A stretch of 64,000 nt of DNA from Ignavibacteria bacterium (GCA_016178595.1 JACOSY010000013.1:1-64000); one strand, 5' to 3'; shown: positions 43,207 through 52,687, numbered from the stretch's first letter. Numbers and translations: made by a program. Notes: generated by a model not told the origin, from the sequence alone.

Positions 43207-44043
43207 TTAGAGCGACGCCTTCTTCGGAAAATGTTCCGTTTGCTGATCCCACTTCACGACCACCTGTTCATCGAATCGCAGGTCGACATAACGCAGCTTC
43301 TTCGGGTCCTGCGATTTGATAATCGTGTTCCAGAACGATTGCAACGTTACGAGTTTTTTTGCCACATCGCCACGACCGAGGATGATCGGCACGCCGACAT
43401 CAGCAGAGTAGATTGTGATGTCGCCGCCATTATTCATATTCACTTCCGAGATGAAACGGTACTGCGATGAATCGATTGCCTGCGATGTCTTCAGGATGTC
43501 GATTGCCTGGTAGACGTCGTTGTTCGATGCAACTTCACCCGTCCGCACGTGCTCAATACCATTGATGCCGCTGATGACCGGAACATCGAGCTTCTCACTC
43601 GATTGAGTGTAGGGTAGCAGCACACCGTCGATGTCGACGTAATACATTTGGTGCCCGATGTTCAGAGAAGCGATTGGATCTCGTTCGGTTACCTGGACGC
43701 GAAGCACATCGGGCATTTGGCGAGTCACGGTTACCGACTTAATGAAAGGTTGTGCAGCGATCTTTTCCTGAATGATCCCGATATCCGTTCCATACATTGA
43801 TGCGTCTTTCGAAACCACCGCCTGTGCAATCATTGCGATTTCCTGCTTTGATACTATGCGAATCCCCAGCACATCGTACTTCCGAATCGTGAGCGAGTCC
43901 TTCCACTCCGTCATGAAAATAAAGAGCAGAATGAAACTCACACCCAGTGGCGCAAGAAGCCATACGCCAAGCCGACGGCGCGTCAGTTTCCGTTCCGCAA
44001 CAACTCTTTCATCAATCTCGTTGTGTACATTTTCATCATCCAT
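43207..44043 (-). CDS. ftsQ: cell division protein FtsQ
   Basis: FtsQ is a bitopic division protein that bridges early and late divisome parts. The 278-aa protein has a short basic cytoplasmic tail, one transmembrane helix (about residues 28-46, WLLAPLGVSFILLFIF), and the POTRA domain starting IRKYDVLGIRIVSKQEI, followed by the FtsQ beta region with LRVQVTERDPIASLNI. The ATG overlaps the murB stop as TGATG. Order murB-ftsQ-ftsA-ftsZ supports the call. Confidence 0.9.
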   Translation of the reverse strand: MDDENVHNEIDERVVAERKLTRRRLGVWLLAPLGVSFILLFIFMTEWKDSLTIRKYDVLGIRIVSKQEIAMIAQAVVSKDASMYGTDIGIIQEKIAAQPFIKSVTVTRQMPDVLRVQVTERDPIASLNIGHQMYYVDIDGVLLPYTQSSEKLDVPVISGINGIEHVRTGEVASNNDVYQAIDILKTSQAIDSSQYRFISEVNMNNGGDITIYSADVGVPIILGRGDVAKKLVTLQSFWNTIIKSQDPKKLRYVDLRFDEQVVVKWDQQTEHFPKKASL

Positions 44044-44954
44044 CACGCGGCTTCCTTCGCTTGTGTAAATCCGATAAGCTTTACTTCCAACTCGAGAGTA
44101 ATGCCGAATTTTTCGAGCACCGTTTTCCGGGCAAGCTCGATCAGATCCACGACATCGCGCGCAACCGCGCCTCCAAGATTAACGATAAAGTTGGCGTGTC
44201 GCTCGGAAATTTGAGCGTTACCTCGTCTGACTCCTTTCAGTCCGGCGTCCTCGATTAACTTGGCTGCATATGTGCCATGCGGATTTTTGAACATGCTGCC
44301 CGAGTTCGGCATGTTAACGGGTTGTGCACGATTGCGCTTCAAGAGCAGCTCGCGTCGCGCTCTCATGACTTCGGCCTTGTCGCCGACGGTAAGCCTGAAA
44401 CGCGCGCCGAGAACGATTGCATCCTTGAAGTTGGATCGACGATACGCAAAGCCGGCATCCTCTTTTTTCAGACAGGCGATCTTTCCGTTACGCAATACTT
44501 CGACATCGACGAGAAAATCGGAAATTTCTCCCCCGTAGGCGCCTGCATTCATGATTACCGCGCCGCCGATCGTGCCGGGGATGCCGGATAGCATTTCCAC
44601 TCCTTTGAATCCATGTTGGATACAGAAGTCGACGAAACGCGCCATCGTGACTCCTGCGTCCACGGAGACAATATCTCCTTCAACTCTCATTGAGCCAAGA
44701 CCATGTTCCAGGTTAATGACAGCGCCGCGCACGCCGTCATCGCTTACGAGCACGTTACTTCCCTTCCCCATCATGAGGAACGGGAAGTTTTGCCGCTGCA
44801 AATACGTAATGATGTTCACGACGTCTTCCTTGTCCGTGGGCTCAAGGAAGTAATCCGCCGGACCGCCGATGCGGAACGAGGTGTACTTGCTGAGCGGTTC
44901 GTGGAGCGCGATCCGTCCCTGAAAAAAAATTTTAATGTCGTCGATGTTGACCAT
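44043..44954 (-). CDS. murB: UDP-N-acetylenolpyruvoylglucosamine reductase
   Basis: MurB reduces the enolpyruvyl group with NADPH and FAD to make UDP-MurNAc. The 303-aa length, without the extra YLR domain, fits type II MurB. Motifs: YTSFRIGGPADYFLEP, the FAD loop MGKGSNVLVSD, EMLSGIPGTIGGAVIMNAGAYGGE and the proton-donor serine in NSGSMFKNP. The family order murC-murB-ftsQ is kept. Its stop overlaps the ftsQ start. Confidence 0.95.
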   Translation of the reverse strand: MVNIDDIKIFFQGRIALHEPLSKYTSFRIGGPADYFLEPTDKEDVVNIITYLQRQNFPFLMMGKGSNVLVSDDGVRGAVINLEHGLGSMRVEGDIVSVDAGVTMARFVDFCIQHGFKGVEMLSGIPGTIGGAVIMNAGAYGGEISDFLVDVEVLRNGKIACLKKEDAGFAYRRSNFKDAIVLGARFRLTVGDKAEVMRARRELLLKRNRAQPVNMPNSGSMFKNPHGTYAAKLIEDAGLKGVRRGNAQISERHANFIVNLGGAVARDVVDLIELARKTVLEKFGITLELEVKLIGFTQAKEAA

Positions 44955-44998
44955 TGAATCACGTCAAAATTCAAATGCTAAACGTAACGGTGCCTGTG

Positions 44999-46393
44999 TC
45001 ACTTTTTTACTTTTTGTTTTATTAATTGATTCAAGAACTCTTCTCCGTACTTCCAGATATCGCCTGCGCCCATCGTAACGACGATGTCGTTGGGCTTCAC
45101 GATGTTCATAAGCGTTGCAGGAATCTTTGTTTTCTCCGGCACATAATGAACTTCTTTGTGGCCGTACTGCTTTGCCGCATTCACAATCAATTCACCCGTT
45201 ACACCCTGAATTGGCTCTTCGCGCGCAGGGTACACATCGGTCACAATGAGCACGTCGGAAAGGAGAAATGCTTTCCCGAACTCCTCATAGAAATCTCTTG
45301 TTCGAGAATACAAATGCGGCTGGAAGACACACACGACGCGTCTTCGCCAACCGGCCTTCACGCCGGAAAGCGTCGCCCTGCACTCCGTCGGATGATGGGC
45401 ATAATCATCGTAGAGTGCAATGCCGTTCACATCGCCCTTTTTTTCCCAGCGCCGGTAGACGCCGGCAAATTTTTCAATTCCTATTTTTACCTTTTGAAAT
45501 GGCACGCCGAGCTCCAACCCGACGGCAATCGCCGCAAGAGCGTTCTGAACATTGTGTTTACCCGGAAGCTGGAGTGTTACATGTCCGAGATCGCGATCGT
45601 CTCGTACGACGGTAAAGCGCGTCGTGTTATCCTTTGGCGCGATATCCCATGCCTGGATGTCCGCCTGGGGATTCAATCCATACGTGAGAATCTTCTTCTT
45701 ACTGAGATGCGGCATGATATCCTGCAGCGCCGGCTCGTCGAGACAGAGGACAATAAAACCATAGAACGGGACTTTATTTGCAAATTGAATGAACGCGTTC
45801 TTAATGTCCTCGAGGTCGCGATAGCAATCAAGGTGATCGGTCTCGAGCGTTGTAAGAACGGAAATCGTCGGTGTGATCGAGAGGAATGAACGATCGAACT
45901 CATCCGCTTCGACAACGATAAAATCGCCATGACCGAGGCGCGCGTTCGTTCCACCAAGGCCGCTCAACTTCCCGCCCACGATGACTGTCGGATCGAGTCC
46001 ACCTTCCATCAACACCAGACTCACCATGGAAGTCGTCGTTGTCTTTCCGTGTGTTCCGGCAATGCCGATGCCGTATTTCAAGCGCATCACTTCTGCGAGC
46101 ATCTCGGCGCGACGGATGATAGGAATCTTCCGCCGCTGCGCTTCAACGATTTCCGGGTTATCCAATGCGACAGCAGACGAATAGACGAGCGCGTCGACAT
46201 CCGGACAGATATTCTCTGCGCGGTGACCTTCGGAAACCTGTGCGCCAAGTTTTACCAGGCGCTCGGTCACTTCGCCAAGCGAGCGATCCGAGCCGCTTAC
46301 CGTGAATCCCTGATCGAGCAGGATTTCAGCGATGCCGCTCATGCCGATGCCGCCAATGCCAACAAAGTGTATTTTCTTGATCGAGCTGAACAT
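44999..46393 (-). CDS. murC: UDP-N-acetylmuramate-L-alanine ligase
   Basis: MurC adds L-alanine to UDP-MurNAc using ATP. The 464-aa protein has the N-terminal Rossmann loop HFVGIGGIGMSGIAE, the ligase P-loop GIAGTHGKTTTTSM near residue 110, EADEFDRSFL, and the DDYAHHPTE motif near 327 that is specific to MurC. No Shine-Dalgarno site is seen. A 67-bp gap with an imperfect hairpin (about 46425-46457) separates it from the half-size TauE gene upstream. Confidence 0.96.
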   Translation of the reverse strand: MFSSIKKIHFVGIGGIGMSGIAEILLDQGFTVSGSDRSLGEVTERLVKLGAQVSEGHRAENICPDVDALVYSSAVALDNPEIVEAQRRKIPIIRRAEMLAEVMRLKYGIGIAGTHGKTTTTSMVSLVLMEGGLDPTVIVGGKLSGLGGTNARLGHGDFIVVEADEFDRSFLSITPTISVLTTLETDHLDCYRDLEDIKNAFIQFANKVPFYGFIVLCLDEPALQDIMPHLSKKKILTYGLNPQADIQAWDIAPKDNTTRFTVVRDDRDLGHVTLQLPGKHNVQNALAAIAVGLELGVPFQKVKIGIEKFAGVYRRWEKKGDVNGIALYDDYAHHPTECRATLSGVKAGWRRRVVCVFQPHLYSRTRDFYEEFGKAFLLSDVLIVTDVYPAREEPIQGVTGELIVNAAKQYGHKEVHYVPEKTKIPATLMNIVKPNDIVVTMGAGDIWKYGEEFLNQLIKQKVKK

Positions 46394-46460
46394 ACTGTAA
46401 TCTCATTGCATTCTCATCTCACATCCCCTCCGATGATGGGAGAAGGAAGGGAGTGAGGGT

Positions 46461-46823
46461 TCATTTTCCAACAATCAATTTCAACGAAATAAGGAACAAT
46501 GCCACGCCGAAAATTTTACGGAGTGTCGCGGCGGGTAACTGGTTGGCGAAGAACCCGCCAAAGTACCCGCCGACAAAAAATCCGATGCACAGAAGGCCGG
46601 CAACCTTGAGGTCAACGTGTCCGGCCTGGTAATACTGCCACGCGGCGAGGATGCCGATCGGTGGAACCAGCATCGCGAGCGTTGTGCCTTGCGCCAGATG
46701 CTGTTCCCATCCGAAGACGTAGACCAGTACCGGAACGACGAAGACAGCGCCTCCGATCCCGAGAATTCCTGCAAGAACTCCTGCAAACAATCCGAGAACA
46801 ATAAACTGTATCACCTGCACCAT
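46461..46823 (-). CDS. half-size TauE/SafE-family membrane protein
   Basis: A 120-aa protein with four hydrophobic helices, matching one half of a TauE/SafE sulfite-exporter-type transporter. The repeat signature is visible: GLFAGVLAGILGIGGAVFVVPVLVYVFG near the N-terminus, then GTTLAMLVPPIGI and the GGYFGGFFANQLP turn. Full-length members have two such units, so this one probably works as a dimer. ATG 46823 has GAGAGGG 7 nt upstream. It lies inside the dcw cluster between murC and a PH-like membrane protein, an unusual place; the substrate is unknown. Confidence 0.78.
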   Translation of the reverse strand: MVQVIQFIVLGLFAGVLAGILGIGGAVFVVPVLVYVFGWEQHLAQGTTLAMLVPPIGILAAWQYYQAGHVDLKVAGLLCIGFFVGGYFGGFFANQLPAATLRKIFGVALFLISLKLIVGK

Positions 46824-46855
46824 GTCAGTACCCTCTCTTTGCAATATCCATTCAT

Positions 46856-47362
46856 CTACACGCCGTCAAAAGAAAACCGTCTTCCTTTCGGCGTGCGCTG
46901 TGCAATTCGCTGTATCTCCAGCATTAAGTCTCGTGCACGCTCATAACGCCCGACGCGAATTCGGAATAGACGGCGGCGGCTTTTCACTTTAAAGACGATC
47001 ACCTGCGAGCGTCCTGCCGTTCGTACTCTCCGTTCACGGCCGATGTGCAACCATTCAATTTCCGCGATCGGAATCTCGTGTTCATGGAATTTATTATGGA
47101 AGATCATTCGATCATCCGCAATAATCAGTTTCCGGTCCCGTGCACGATTCAGCACCAAGACCACGAACGAGATAAGAACGAACGCGATAATAATATAGAG
47201 TATCGGGTCTGCCGTCAAGGACGGCAGTTGCTCGAACGTAAACGTTCCCCGGATTCCCGCATACAGCAGCAGCGTCACCACGTACAACAGCGCTTGCTGG
47301 TAATAGAAATCGAGCTTGTATCTGAACACTTTCGATCCGGCCGGCCATCGACGCTCGTCCAT
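46856..47362 (-). CDS. membrane protein with PH-like C-terminal domain
   Basis: A 168-aa protein with two transmembrane helices (about residues 25-45 and 55-75) followed by a basic C-terminal domain of about 85 residues. That part has the strand pattern of bacterial PH domains: RKLIIADDRMIFHNKFHEHEIPIAEIEWL in pieces, then VIVFKVKSRRRLFRIRV and a final helix. No family name is certain. It starts 3 bp after the murG stop and lies 32 bp before the half-size TauE gene, so it is part of the dcw transcript. A link to wall synthesis is only positional. Confidence 0.6.
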   Translation of the reverse strand: MDERRWPAGSKVFRYKLDFYYQQALLYVVTLLLYAGIRGTFTFEQLPSLTADPILYIIIAFVLISFVVLVLNRARDRKLIIADDRMIFHNKFHEHEIPIAEIEWLHIGRERRVRTAGRSQVIVFKVKSRRRLFRIRVGRYERARDLMLEIQRIAQRTPKGRRFSFDGV

Positions 47363-47365
47363 ACG

Positions 47366-48475
47366 TCATGCCGCTGTCCGTGCCAGTTGAACGATTCGCC
47401 CGGCAATCTCTCGTGCTGCATTGGGGCGCCCCAGCTTCGCACTCGCTTCACTCATCGCTCGCAGCTTCTTTTCATCAAGCAACGAGAGCACTGAAGACAC
47501 AAACTTCTCCGAGAGTTCATGGTCGTCGATGATCTCCGCCGCTCCGGCTTCGGTCATGGCGCGCGCATTTTCAAACTGATGGTTCGCAGCGGCGAACGGA
47601 TACGGAACGAGGATTGCAGGTTTCCCGAGTCGTGTCAACTCCGCGATCGTCGTTGCACCGGCACGGCAGATCACCAGATCGCTCGCTGCATAGGCATAAT
47701 CCATCCTATCGATGAAGGCATTCACCCATAGACGTCCACTTGGCAACCGATCGCACATGTGTTTCGCGCGTTCGTAATCTTCATTTCCAGTCTGCCAGAT
47801 TATGCGAAGTCCGTGTTGGATCAATTGATCAAGCGCCTTTTCAACCGCCTGATTGATCATACGCGCGCCCAGACTTCCACCAAATACCAGAATTGTTTTA
47901 CGGCCTCGTTCGTCGAATATAAAATATCGGAATGCTTCTGATCGATGTGCAACCTCAAGATCTCCTCTGGTTGGATTGCCGCTGATGACGACATTATCGA
48001 TTCGTTCAAGAAACCGCTTCGAGCTTTCGAACGTGAGGTGCACTTCCGTTACTCGCTTTGCAAGCAGTCGTGTCGTCACACCAGGATAGCTGTTTTGCTC
48101 CTGAATGAGCGTTGGAATCTTCTTTCGCGATGCCGCATAGAGTACCGGGCCGGAGATATAACCTCCGGTTCCCACAACTATGTGTGGCTGGAACCTCTGT
48201 AGAATAGAGTATGCTTGCATCAGTGACACCACAACTTTCATTGGAAACACGATATTACCCGGAGCGAAACTGCGGCGAAACCCGCCGATCCAGATTGTCT
48301 CGAACTGGTACCCTTTCTGGGGCACGACTCGCGCTTCGATTTTATTTTTCGTCCCGACGAAAAGAATCTCGGCGTCAGGCACAAGTTTTCGTACTTCATC
48401 GGCAATGGCAAGCGCCGGGAACAGGTGCCCGCCCGTTCCGCCGCCTGCAAAGACGACACGCAATGGTGCAGCCAC
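47366..48475 (-). CDS. murG: UDP-GlcNAc:lipid I N-acetylglucosaminyltransferase
   Basis: MurG makes lipid II by adding GlcNAc to lipid I on the inner face of the membrane. The 369-aa protein has the VVFAGGGTGGHLFPALAIA loop at the N-terminus, GTGGYISGPVLYAA, and the donor-binding VICRAGATTIAELTRLGKP near residue 270. GTG 48475 was chosen: AAAGG lies 9 nt upstream and the conserved domain starts right after; an in-frame ATG at 48511 would overlap ftsW by 35 bp. Order murD-ftsW-murG is the standard one. Confidence 0.94.
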   Translation of the reverse strand: MAAPLRVVFAGGGTGGHLFPALAIADEVRKLVPDAEILFVGTKNKIEARVVPQKGYQFETIWIGGFRRSFAPGNIVFPMKVVVSLMQAYSILQRFQPHIVVGTGGYISGPVLYAASRKKIPTLIQEQNSYPGVTTRLLAKRVTEVHLTFESSKRFLERIDNVVISGNPTRGDLEVAHRSEAFRYFIFDERGRKTILVFGGSLGARMINQAVEKALDQLIQHGLRIIWQTGNEDYERAKHMCDRLPSGRLWVNAFIDRMDYAYAASDLVICRAGATTIAELTRLGKPAILVPYPFAAANHQFENARAMTEAGAAEIIDDHELSEKFVSSVLSLLDEKKLRAMSEASAKLGRPNAAREIAGRIVQLARTAA

Positions 48476-48476
48476 A

Positions 48477-49649
48477 TCAGTACACCTTTCCGACGTTCGG
48501 CTCACCTGCATTCACCGAACCCATCACCGGCACCTGCCGCGCGCGCGGGTACAGGTCGGTCTGCGACGATATATTCAAGAGCACACCAATGGCACATGCC
48601 GAGAAGACCATCGACGAGCCGCCGTAGCTCACGAATGGCATCGGCAGTCCCGTTGTCGGGAAAAGCCCAAGTGTGACCCCTGCGTTGATCAGCGCATACA
48701 ACGTGATCGCACAGGTAATTGCGATTGCGAGGTTGCGGCCAAACGCATCGACGGCGTGTTTTGCGATTTTGAATCCACGGTACATGATCGACAGAAAGAG
48801 AATCATGAAGAACATCGTTCCTATAAATCCATACTCTTCGCCGACGATAGAGAAGACAAAGTCGCCATACGATTCCGGAAGGAAGAAGTCGCGCTGCTTG
48901 CTTTCACCCGGACCGACACCGAAAATTCCGCCGTTCCCGAACCCCAGCATTCCCTGCCAGAGCTGGTAATGACCCTTCCCGGCTCCGCCGCTACTTCCGT
49001 TCAGAAATGCCATGATGCGCGCGCGCCGGTATTCGGCGCTGAGCATGTAGAGTGCAAGCACCGGAACGAGCACCACAAACGTGAGCGCAAGGTGCGACAA
49101 CTTCGCCCGGCCGATAAAAAGCATCACAAGGCTCAGCAAAAAAATCATTGCGCCCATACTGAAGTTGGGCTGGAGAAGAACAAGCCCGGTCACCGCACCA
49201 ATCCACACCATCATTGGGATGAAGCCGCGTTTGAAGTCGCGAGTCACTTCACCTTTCACAGCCATGAGCGTGCAGAGATGGAAGAGGAGCGCATACTTTG
49301 CAAACTCCGATGGCTGAATACCGATGCTGCTGTAGCGCAGCCAGCGTGTAGCGCCTTTCGCCTCGCCGCCCAATACCAATGTGACCAATAGAAGCGCAAC
49401 AGCGCCGATAACAGCAAACTTCGTTAAGCGTTGCAGCTTGTGGTAATCGATCCGCATGCCGACAAAAAGTCCCATCATGCCGAGAAGAACCTTGATGGCG
49501 TGACTCAAAAGCATCTTCTCGCTCTCGCCGTACTTCGCCAGCGCGTACGTCGCCGACGCGCTGTATACAATCCCGAGGCTTAAGAGCATTAGCGTCAAGA
49601 CTGCAATGAGCGTCACAAGGTCGATATGATTTCGGAGCATGTGCTTCAT
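48477..49649 (-). CDS. ftsW: division septum glycosyltransferase FtsW
   Basis: FtsW is the SEDS glycosyltransferase of the division complex. The 390-aa protein has about ten transmembrane helices, GATRWLRYSSIGIQPSEFAK, LLQPNFSMGAM and the C-terminal GLPMPFVSYGGSSMVFSAC signature. Its place between murD and murG marks it as FtsW; the rodA at 18.5 kb is its elongation counterpart. The start lies 6 bp past the murD stop. Confidence 0.94.
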   Translation of the reverse strand: MKHMLRNHIDLVTLIAVLTLMLLSLGIVYSASATYALAKYGESEKMLLSHAIKVLLGMMGLFVGMRIDYHKLQRLTKFAVIGAVALLLVTLVLGGEAKGATRWLRYSSIGIQPSEFAKYALLFHLCTLMAVKGEVTRDFKRGFIPMMVWIGAVTGLVLLQPNFSMGAMIFLLSLVMLFIGRAKLSHLALTFVVLVPVLALYMLSAEYRRARIMAFLNGSSGGAGKGHYQLWQGMLGFGNGGIFGVGPGESKQRDFFLPESYGDFVFSIVGEEYGFIGTMFFMILFLSIMYRGFKIAKHAVDAFGRNLAIAITCAITLYALINAGVTLGLFPTTGLPMPFVSYGGSSMVFSACAIGVLLNISSQTDLYPRARQVPVMGSVNAGEPNVGKVY

Positions 49650-49655
49650 CGTGCG

Positions 49656-51047
49656 TTACAACGCATGAACGATTTGTTTGAAGACTTTGCCGCGGTGCTC
49701 GTAGTTTTCGAACCAGTCGAACGAGGCACACGCGGGCGACAAGAGCACGACATCTCCTGCCGTGGCAAGTTCGGATGCAACCAGCACCGCTTCTTCCATT
49801 GAGGATGCCTTCTCAATCGGTTTCACGCCGGAGAACGCGCCGACGACCTTCTCGGCAGATTCGCCGATGGCAACAATCGCTTTCGCATGTTTCCGGACAA
49901 GCTCGTCGAGCTTCGAGTAATCATTTCCTTTGTCGCGCCCGCCGAGCAACAACACGATTGGCTCCGCGAATGACTGGAGCGCATACCAGACTGCGTCAAC
50001 ATTCGTCGCTTTCGAATCATTGACATACTTGACGCCATTCACCTCGCGCACGAACTCCAGCCGGTGCTCGACTCCTTTGAAGTTTCTCAATGTCGCGCGG
50101 ATAGACGGCACGCCGACGCCCATCGATTGCACTGCGAGTGTCGCCGCCATCGAGTTATAGAGATTGTGGATGCCGCGAATACTGATCTGCTCTGTTTCCA
50201 CTATCTCGCTTCGCCTTTCATCGATGACCGTCACAAGTTTTCCCTCTTCGATAAATGCACCTTCATCGAATCTCCGGTCGACGCCAAAGGCAAGTTGCTT
50301 CACTGCAGTTGCACGCTCAACGGCACGTTGTGTTTCTTTGTCATCATAGTTATAGATAAGCACATCGTCAGGCCCCTGGTTCTCGAAGACCCTGCACTTG
50401 GCGGCAACGTACTGTTCCATCGATCCTTGGTACCGGTCCAAATGATCCGGCGTAATATTGAGAATGACCGAGACGGCGGGATGAAAATGTTCGATCTGTT
50501 CGAGCTGGAAGCTGCTCACTTCCAGCACAGCAATCGAATCGCCATCAAGTTCGTTTACAAGCGACGAGAACGCCGTACCGATATTTCCACCGACGACATG
50601 TTTTTTCTTCGCATCATGAAGCATTCTACCAACAAGCGCCGTCGTCGTTGTTTTCCCGTTCGTGCCGGTAATCGCAATAATGGGCGCCGGACAGAACCAG
50701 CTCGCGATCTCCAGCTCGCTTACAATATGAATCCCGCGCCGCTGGGCTTCCTTCACAATCGGAATTGTGGAAGGAACGCCGGGACTGACGACGATCAAGT
50801 CCGAGTTGAGCGCGCGTTCGGTATGCTGTCCGAGTTCGAATTCCACGCCAGCCGATTCAAGAGATGAGATGCTGGGTGCGAGCTTCTCACCCGAACCGCT
50901 GTCACTCACGAACACACGTGCGCCGTTTGCTTTCAAGAGTTCGGCAACGGCGACGCCGCTTCGAGCAGCACCAATGACCGTCACCTTTTTTCCGGCAACA
51001 TCCGTATCCTTCGTCATTTTCACGTGCGTATCGGCTGCAATTTCCAT
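49656..51047 (-). CDS. murD: UDP-N-acetylmuramoylalanine-D-glutamate ligase
   Basis: MurD adds D-glutamate to UDP-MurNAc-L-Ala. The 463-aa protein has an N-terminal Rossmann-like domain (KVTVIGAARSGVAVAELL), the ligase P-loop IAITGTNGKTTTTALV near residue 130, the NITPDHLDRYQGSMEQY stretch, YVNDSKATNVDAVWYAL and the final LLSPACASFDWFENYEHRG signature. An in-frame ATG at 51017 is an alternative start. Lies between mraY (9 bp upstream) and ftsW. Confidence 0.95.
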   Translation of the reverse strand: MEIAADTHVKMTKDTDVAGKKVTVIGAARSGVAVAELLKANGARVFVSDSGSGEKLAPSISSLESAGVEFELGQHTERALNSDLIVVSPGVPSTIPIVKEAQRRGIHIVSELEIASWFCPAPIIAITGTNGKTTTTALVGRMLHDAKKKHVVGGNIGTAFSSLVNELDGDSIAVLEVSSFQLEQIEHFHPAVSVILNITPDHLDRYQGSMEQYVAAKCRVFENQGPDDVLIYNYDDKETQRAVERATAVKQLAFGVDRRFDEGAFIEEGKLVTVIDERRSEIVETEQISIRGIHNLYNSMAATLAVQSMGVGVPSIRATLRNFKGVEHRLEFVREVNGVKYVNDSKATNVDAVWYALQSFAEPIVLLLGGRDKGNDYSKLDELVRKHAKAIVAIGESAEKVVGAFSGVKPIEKASSMEEAVLVASELATAGDVVLLSPACASFDWFENYEHRGKVFKQIVHAL

Positions 51048-51056
51048 ACAACGTCG

Positions 51057-52181
51057 TTAGCGAACTTTGAATGTTGCGAGACTCACGATCATCAAGAGAA
51101 TCGCAATGATATAGAACCTTGTTACGATCTTCGGTTCCGTCCATCCACACAACTCGAAGTGGTGGTGGAGCGGAGCCATTTTAAAGACGCGGCGTCCTTC
51201 GCCATACTTGCGCTTCGTGTACTTGAAGTAGAAGCGCTGGATGATCACCGACACCGTTTCCATGAGAAAGACACCGCCGAGTGTCGGCAAGAGCAATTCC
51301 TTTTTCACCAGCACGCAGAGCGCGCCGATTGCGCCACCGAGCGCGAGCGATCCCGTATCGCCCATGAACACCTGTGCCGGGTACGCATTGAACCACAGAA
51401 ACCCGAGCGACGCTCCTACCAGCGCCGCACAGTAAATGCTCAACTCACCGTTTCCGCGAAGGAACGGAATCGTCAGGTACTGACTTACATCGGGACGACC
51501 CGAGACGTAACACATCACGGCGAGTGTCAGCCCGACGATGCCGACAGTACCGGCCGCCAAGCCATCGAGACCATCTGTCAGGTTGACGGCGTTACTCGTG
51601 GCTGCAATCACAAAGACGACCATCGGGATATAGAGTATCCCGAAATCGACTTCCATATTCTTGAAGAACGGCATGGTCGTGCTCGACTTCAACTTCCACA
51701 AGTCGGCATCAATGAACTGTGGATAGAAATAGATGATACCGCCGACAATGAGACCGATTGCTATCTGACCGGTCAGCTTGTATTCTTCGATGAGCCCCTT
51801 GCGTTTTTTTTTGACTACTTTTAGATAATCATCGAGGAATCCAACGGCGCCAAGCCATGCTGTGACAACAAGAATAATGATCACATACCCATTCTTGATA
51901 TCCGCCCAAAGAAGCGACGGAATCAGAATGGCAAGGAGAACAATTAAGCCGCCCATCGTGGGCGTGCCGGCTTTATTCAGGTGCGTTTTCGGCGCTTCGA
52001 GCTTTGCCGCTTCACCGATCTGGTGCTCCTTGAGCTTGCGAATGATCTTCGGGCCGAGCCAGAAGGCGATGATCAACGCTGTCACGGCAGCCGCACCGGC
52101 GCGAAACGTGATATAGTGGAAAACACCAAAACCCGGCGGATGCGCGATACGATTCAGATAATCAAACAAATAATAGAGCAT
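51057..52181 (-). CDS. mraY: phospho-N-acetylmuramoyl-pentapeptide transferase
   Basis: MraY transfers the muramyl-pentapeptide to undecaprenyl phosphate to form lipid I. The 374-aa protein has about ten transmembrane helices, the GTPTMGG loop near residue 74, the catalytic Asp pair in VGFLDDYLKV, NAVNLTDGLDGLAAG and the FMGDTGSLALGG and MAPLHHHFELCGW motifs. Its ATG overlaps the stop of the lipocalin-like gene as TAATG. Confidence 0.96.
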   Translation of the reverse strand: MLYYLFDYLNRIAHPPGFGVFHYITFRAGAAAVTALIIAFWLGPKIIRKLKEHQIGEAAKLEAPKTHLNKAGTPTMGGLIVLLAILIPSLLWADIKNGYVIIILVVTAWLGAVGFLDDYLKVVKKKRKGLIEEYKLTGQIAIGLIVGGIIYFYPQFIDADLWKLKSSTTMPFFKNMEVDFGILYIPMVVFVIAATSNAVNLTDGLDGLAAGTVGIVGLTLAVMCYVSGRPDVSQYLTIPFLRGNGELSIYCAALVGASLGFLWFNAYPAQVFMGDTGSLALGGAIGALCVLVKKELLLPTLGGVFLMETVSVIIQRFYFKYTKRKYGEGRRVFKMAPLHHHFELCGWTEPKIVTRFYIIAILLMIVSLATFKVR

Positions 52182-52687
52182 TACTGCACATGCCGGTAAT
52201 AGCGTCGTTCAGTACGGGTCGAATCGTTCCCTTCATATTTCTGTGTTACCAGAATGAGCAGCATATTCCGTTTCCCTTTTTGCCATACATCCGTCTCGGT
52301 ATACCGTACTTCCTTCGGACCGGCACGCTGGATGACGCGGCTCGTGACAATCAATTTCTGTTCCGTCGTTGCCCACATGGCTTTGGTCCAGCGTTCCGAG
52401 CCTCGCAGCGTATCGTTGTAGTAAACCTCGGTGCCGTCGAACTTGTACATTGTTGGCGGGAATGTTTGCGTTTGTCCCGCACCTACCATCGTCCGCGAAA
52501 TGACCATCGAGTCTTTCGACTGTTCGATGTTCATGACGAATGACTCAACCTTTTCGAACGACTTCGGCAGATTGTCACTCCGTTTCATATCGAGCTTCCA
52601 TAAACCCGACATATCCAATCGCTGTGAGTGCTGCTGGAAGCCGAGAACACTCACACTGACGAGAAGTATTCCGACGATATATTTCAT
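52181..52687 (-). CDS. exported lipocalin-like protein inside the dcw cluster
   Basis: A 168-aa protein with a signal peptide (KYIVGILLVSVSVLGFQQ). The mature part looks like a small beta-barrel of alternating strands: MSGLWKLDMKRSDNLP, MNIEQSKDSMVISRTM, YKFDGTEVYYND, LIVTSRVIQ and a closing LLILVTQKYEG. I recognise no named family. It is tightly embedded: ATGA overlap with murF before it and TAATG overlap with mraY behind it, so it must be translated with the wall genes. Its place suggests an envelope role, but that is inference. Confidence 0.7.
   Translation of the reverse strand: MKYIVGILLVSVSVLGFQQHSQRLDMSGLWKLDMKRSDNLPKSFEKVESFVMNIEQSKDSMVISRTMVGAGQTQTFPPTMYKFDGTEVYYNDTLRGSERWTKAMWATTEQKLIVTSRVIQRAGPKEVRYTETDVWQKGKRNMLLILVTQKYEGNDSTRTERRYYRHVQ

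Noticed and set aside
48180-49391. 403-codon plus-strand open frame
   Set aside because: Antisense to murG and ftsW; product is His-, Arg- and Cys-rich without any family pattern.
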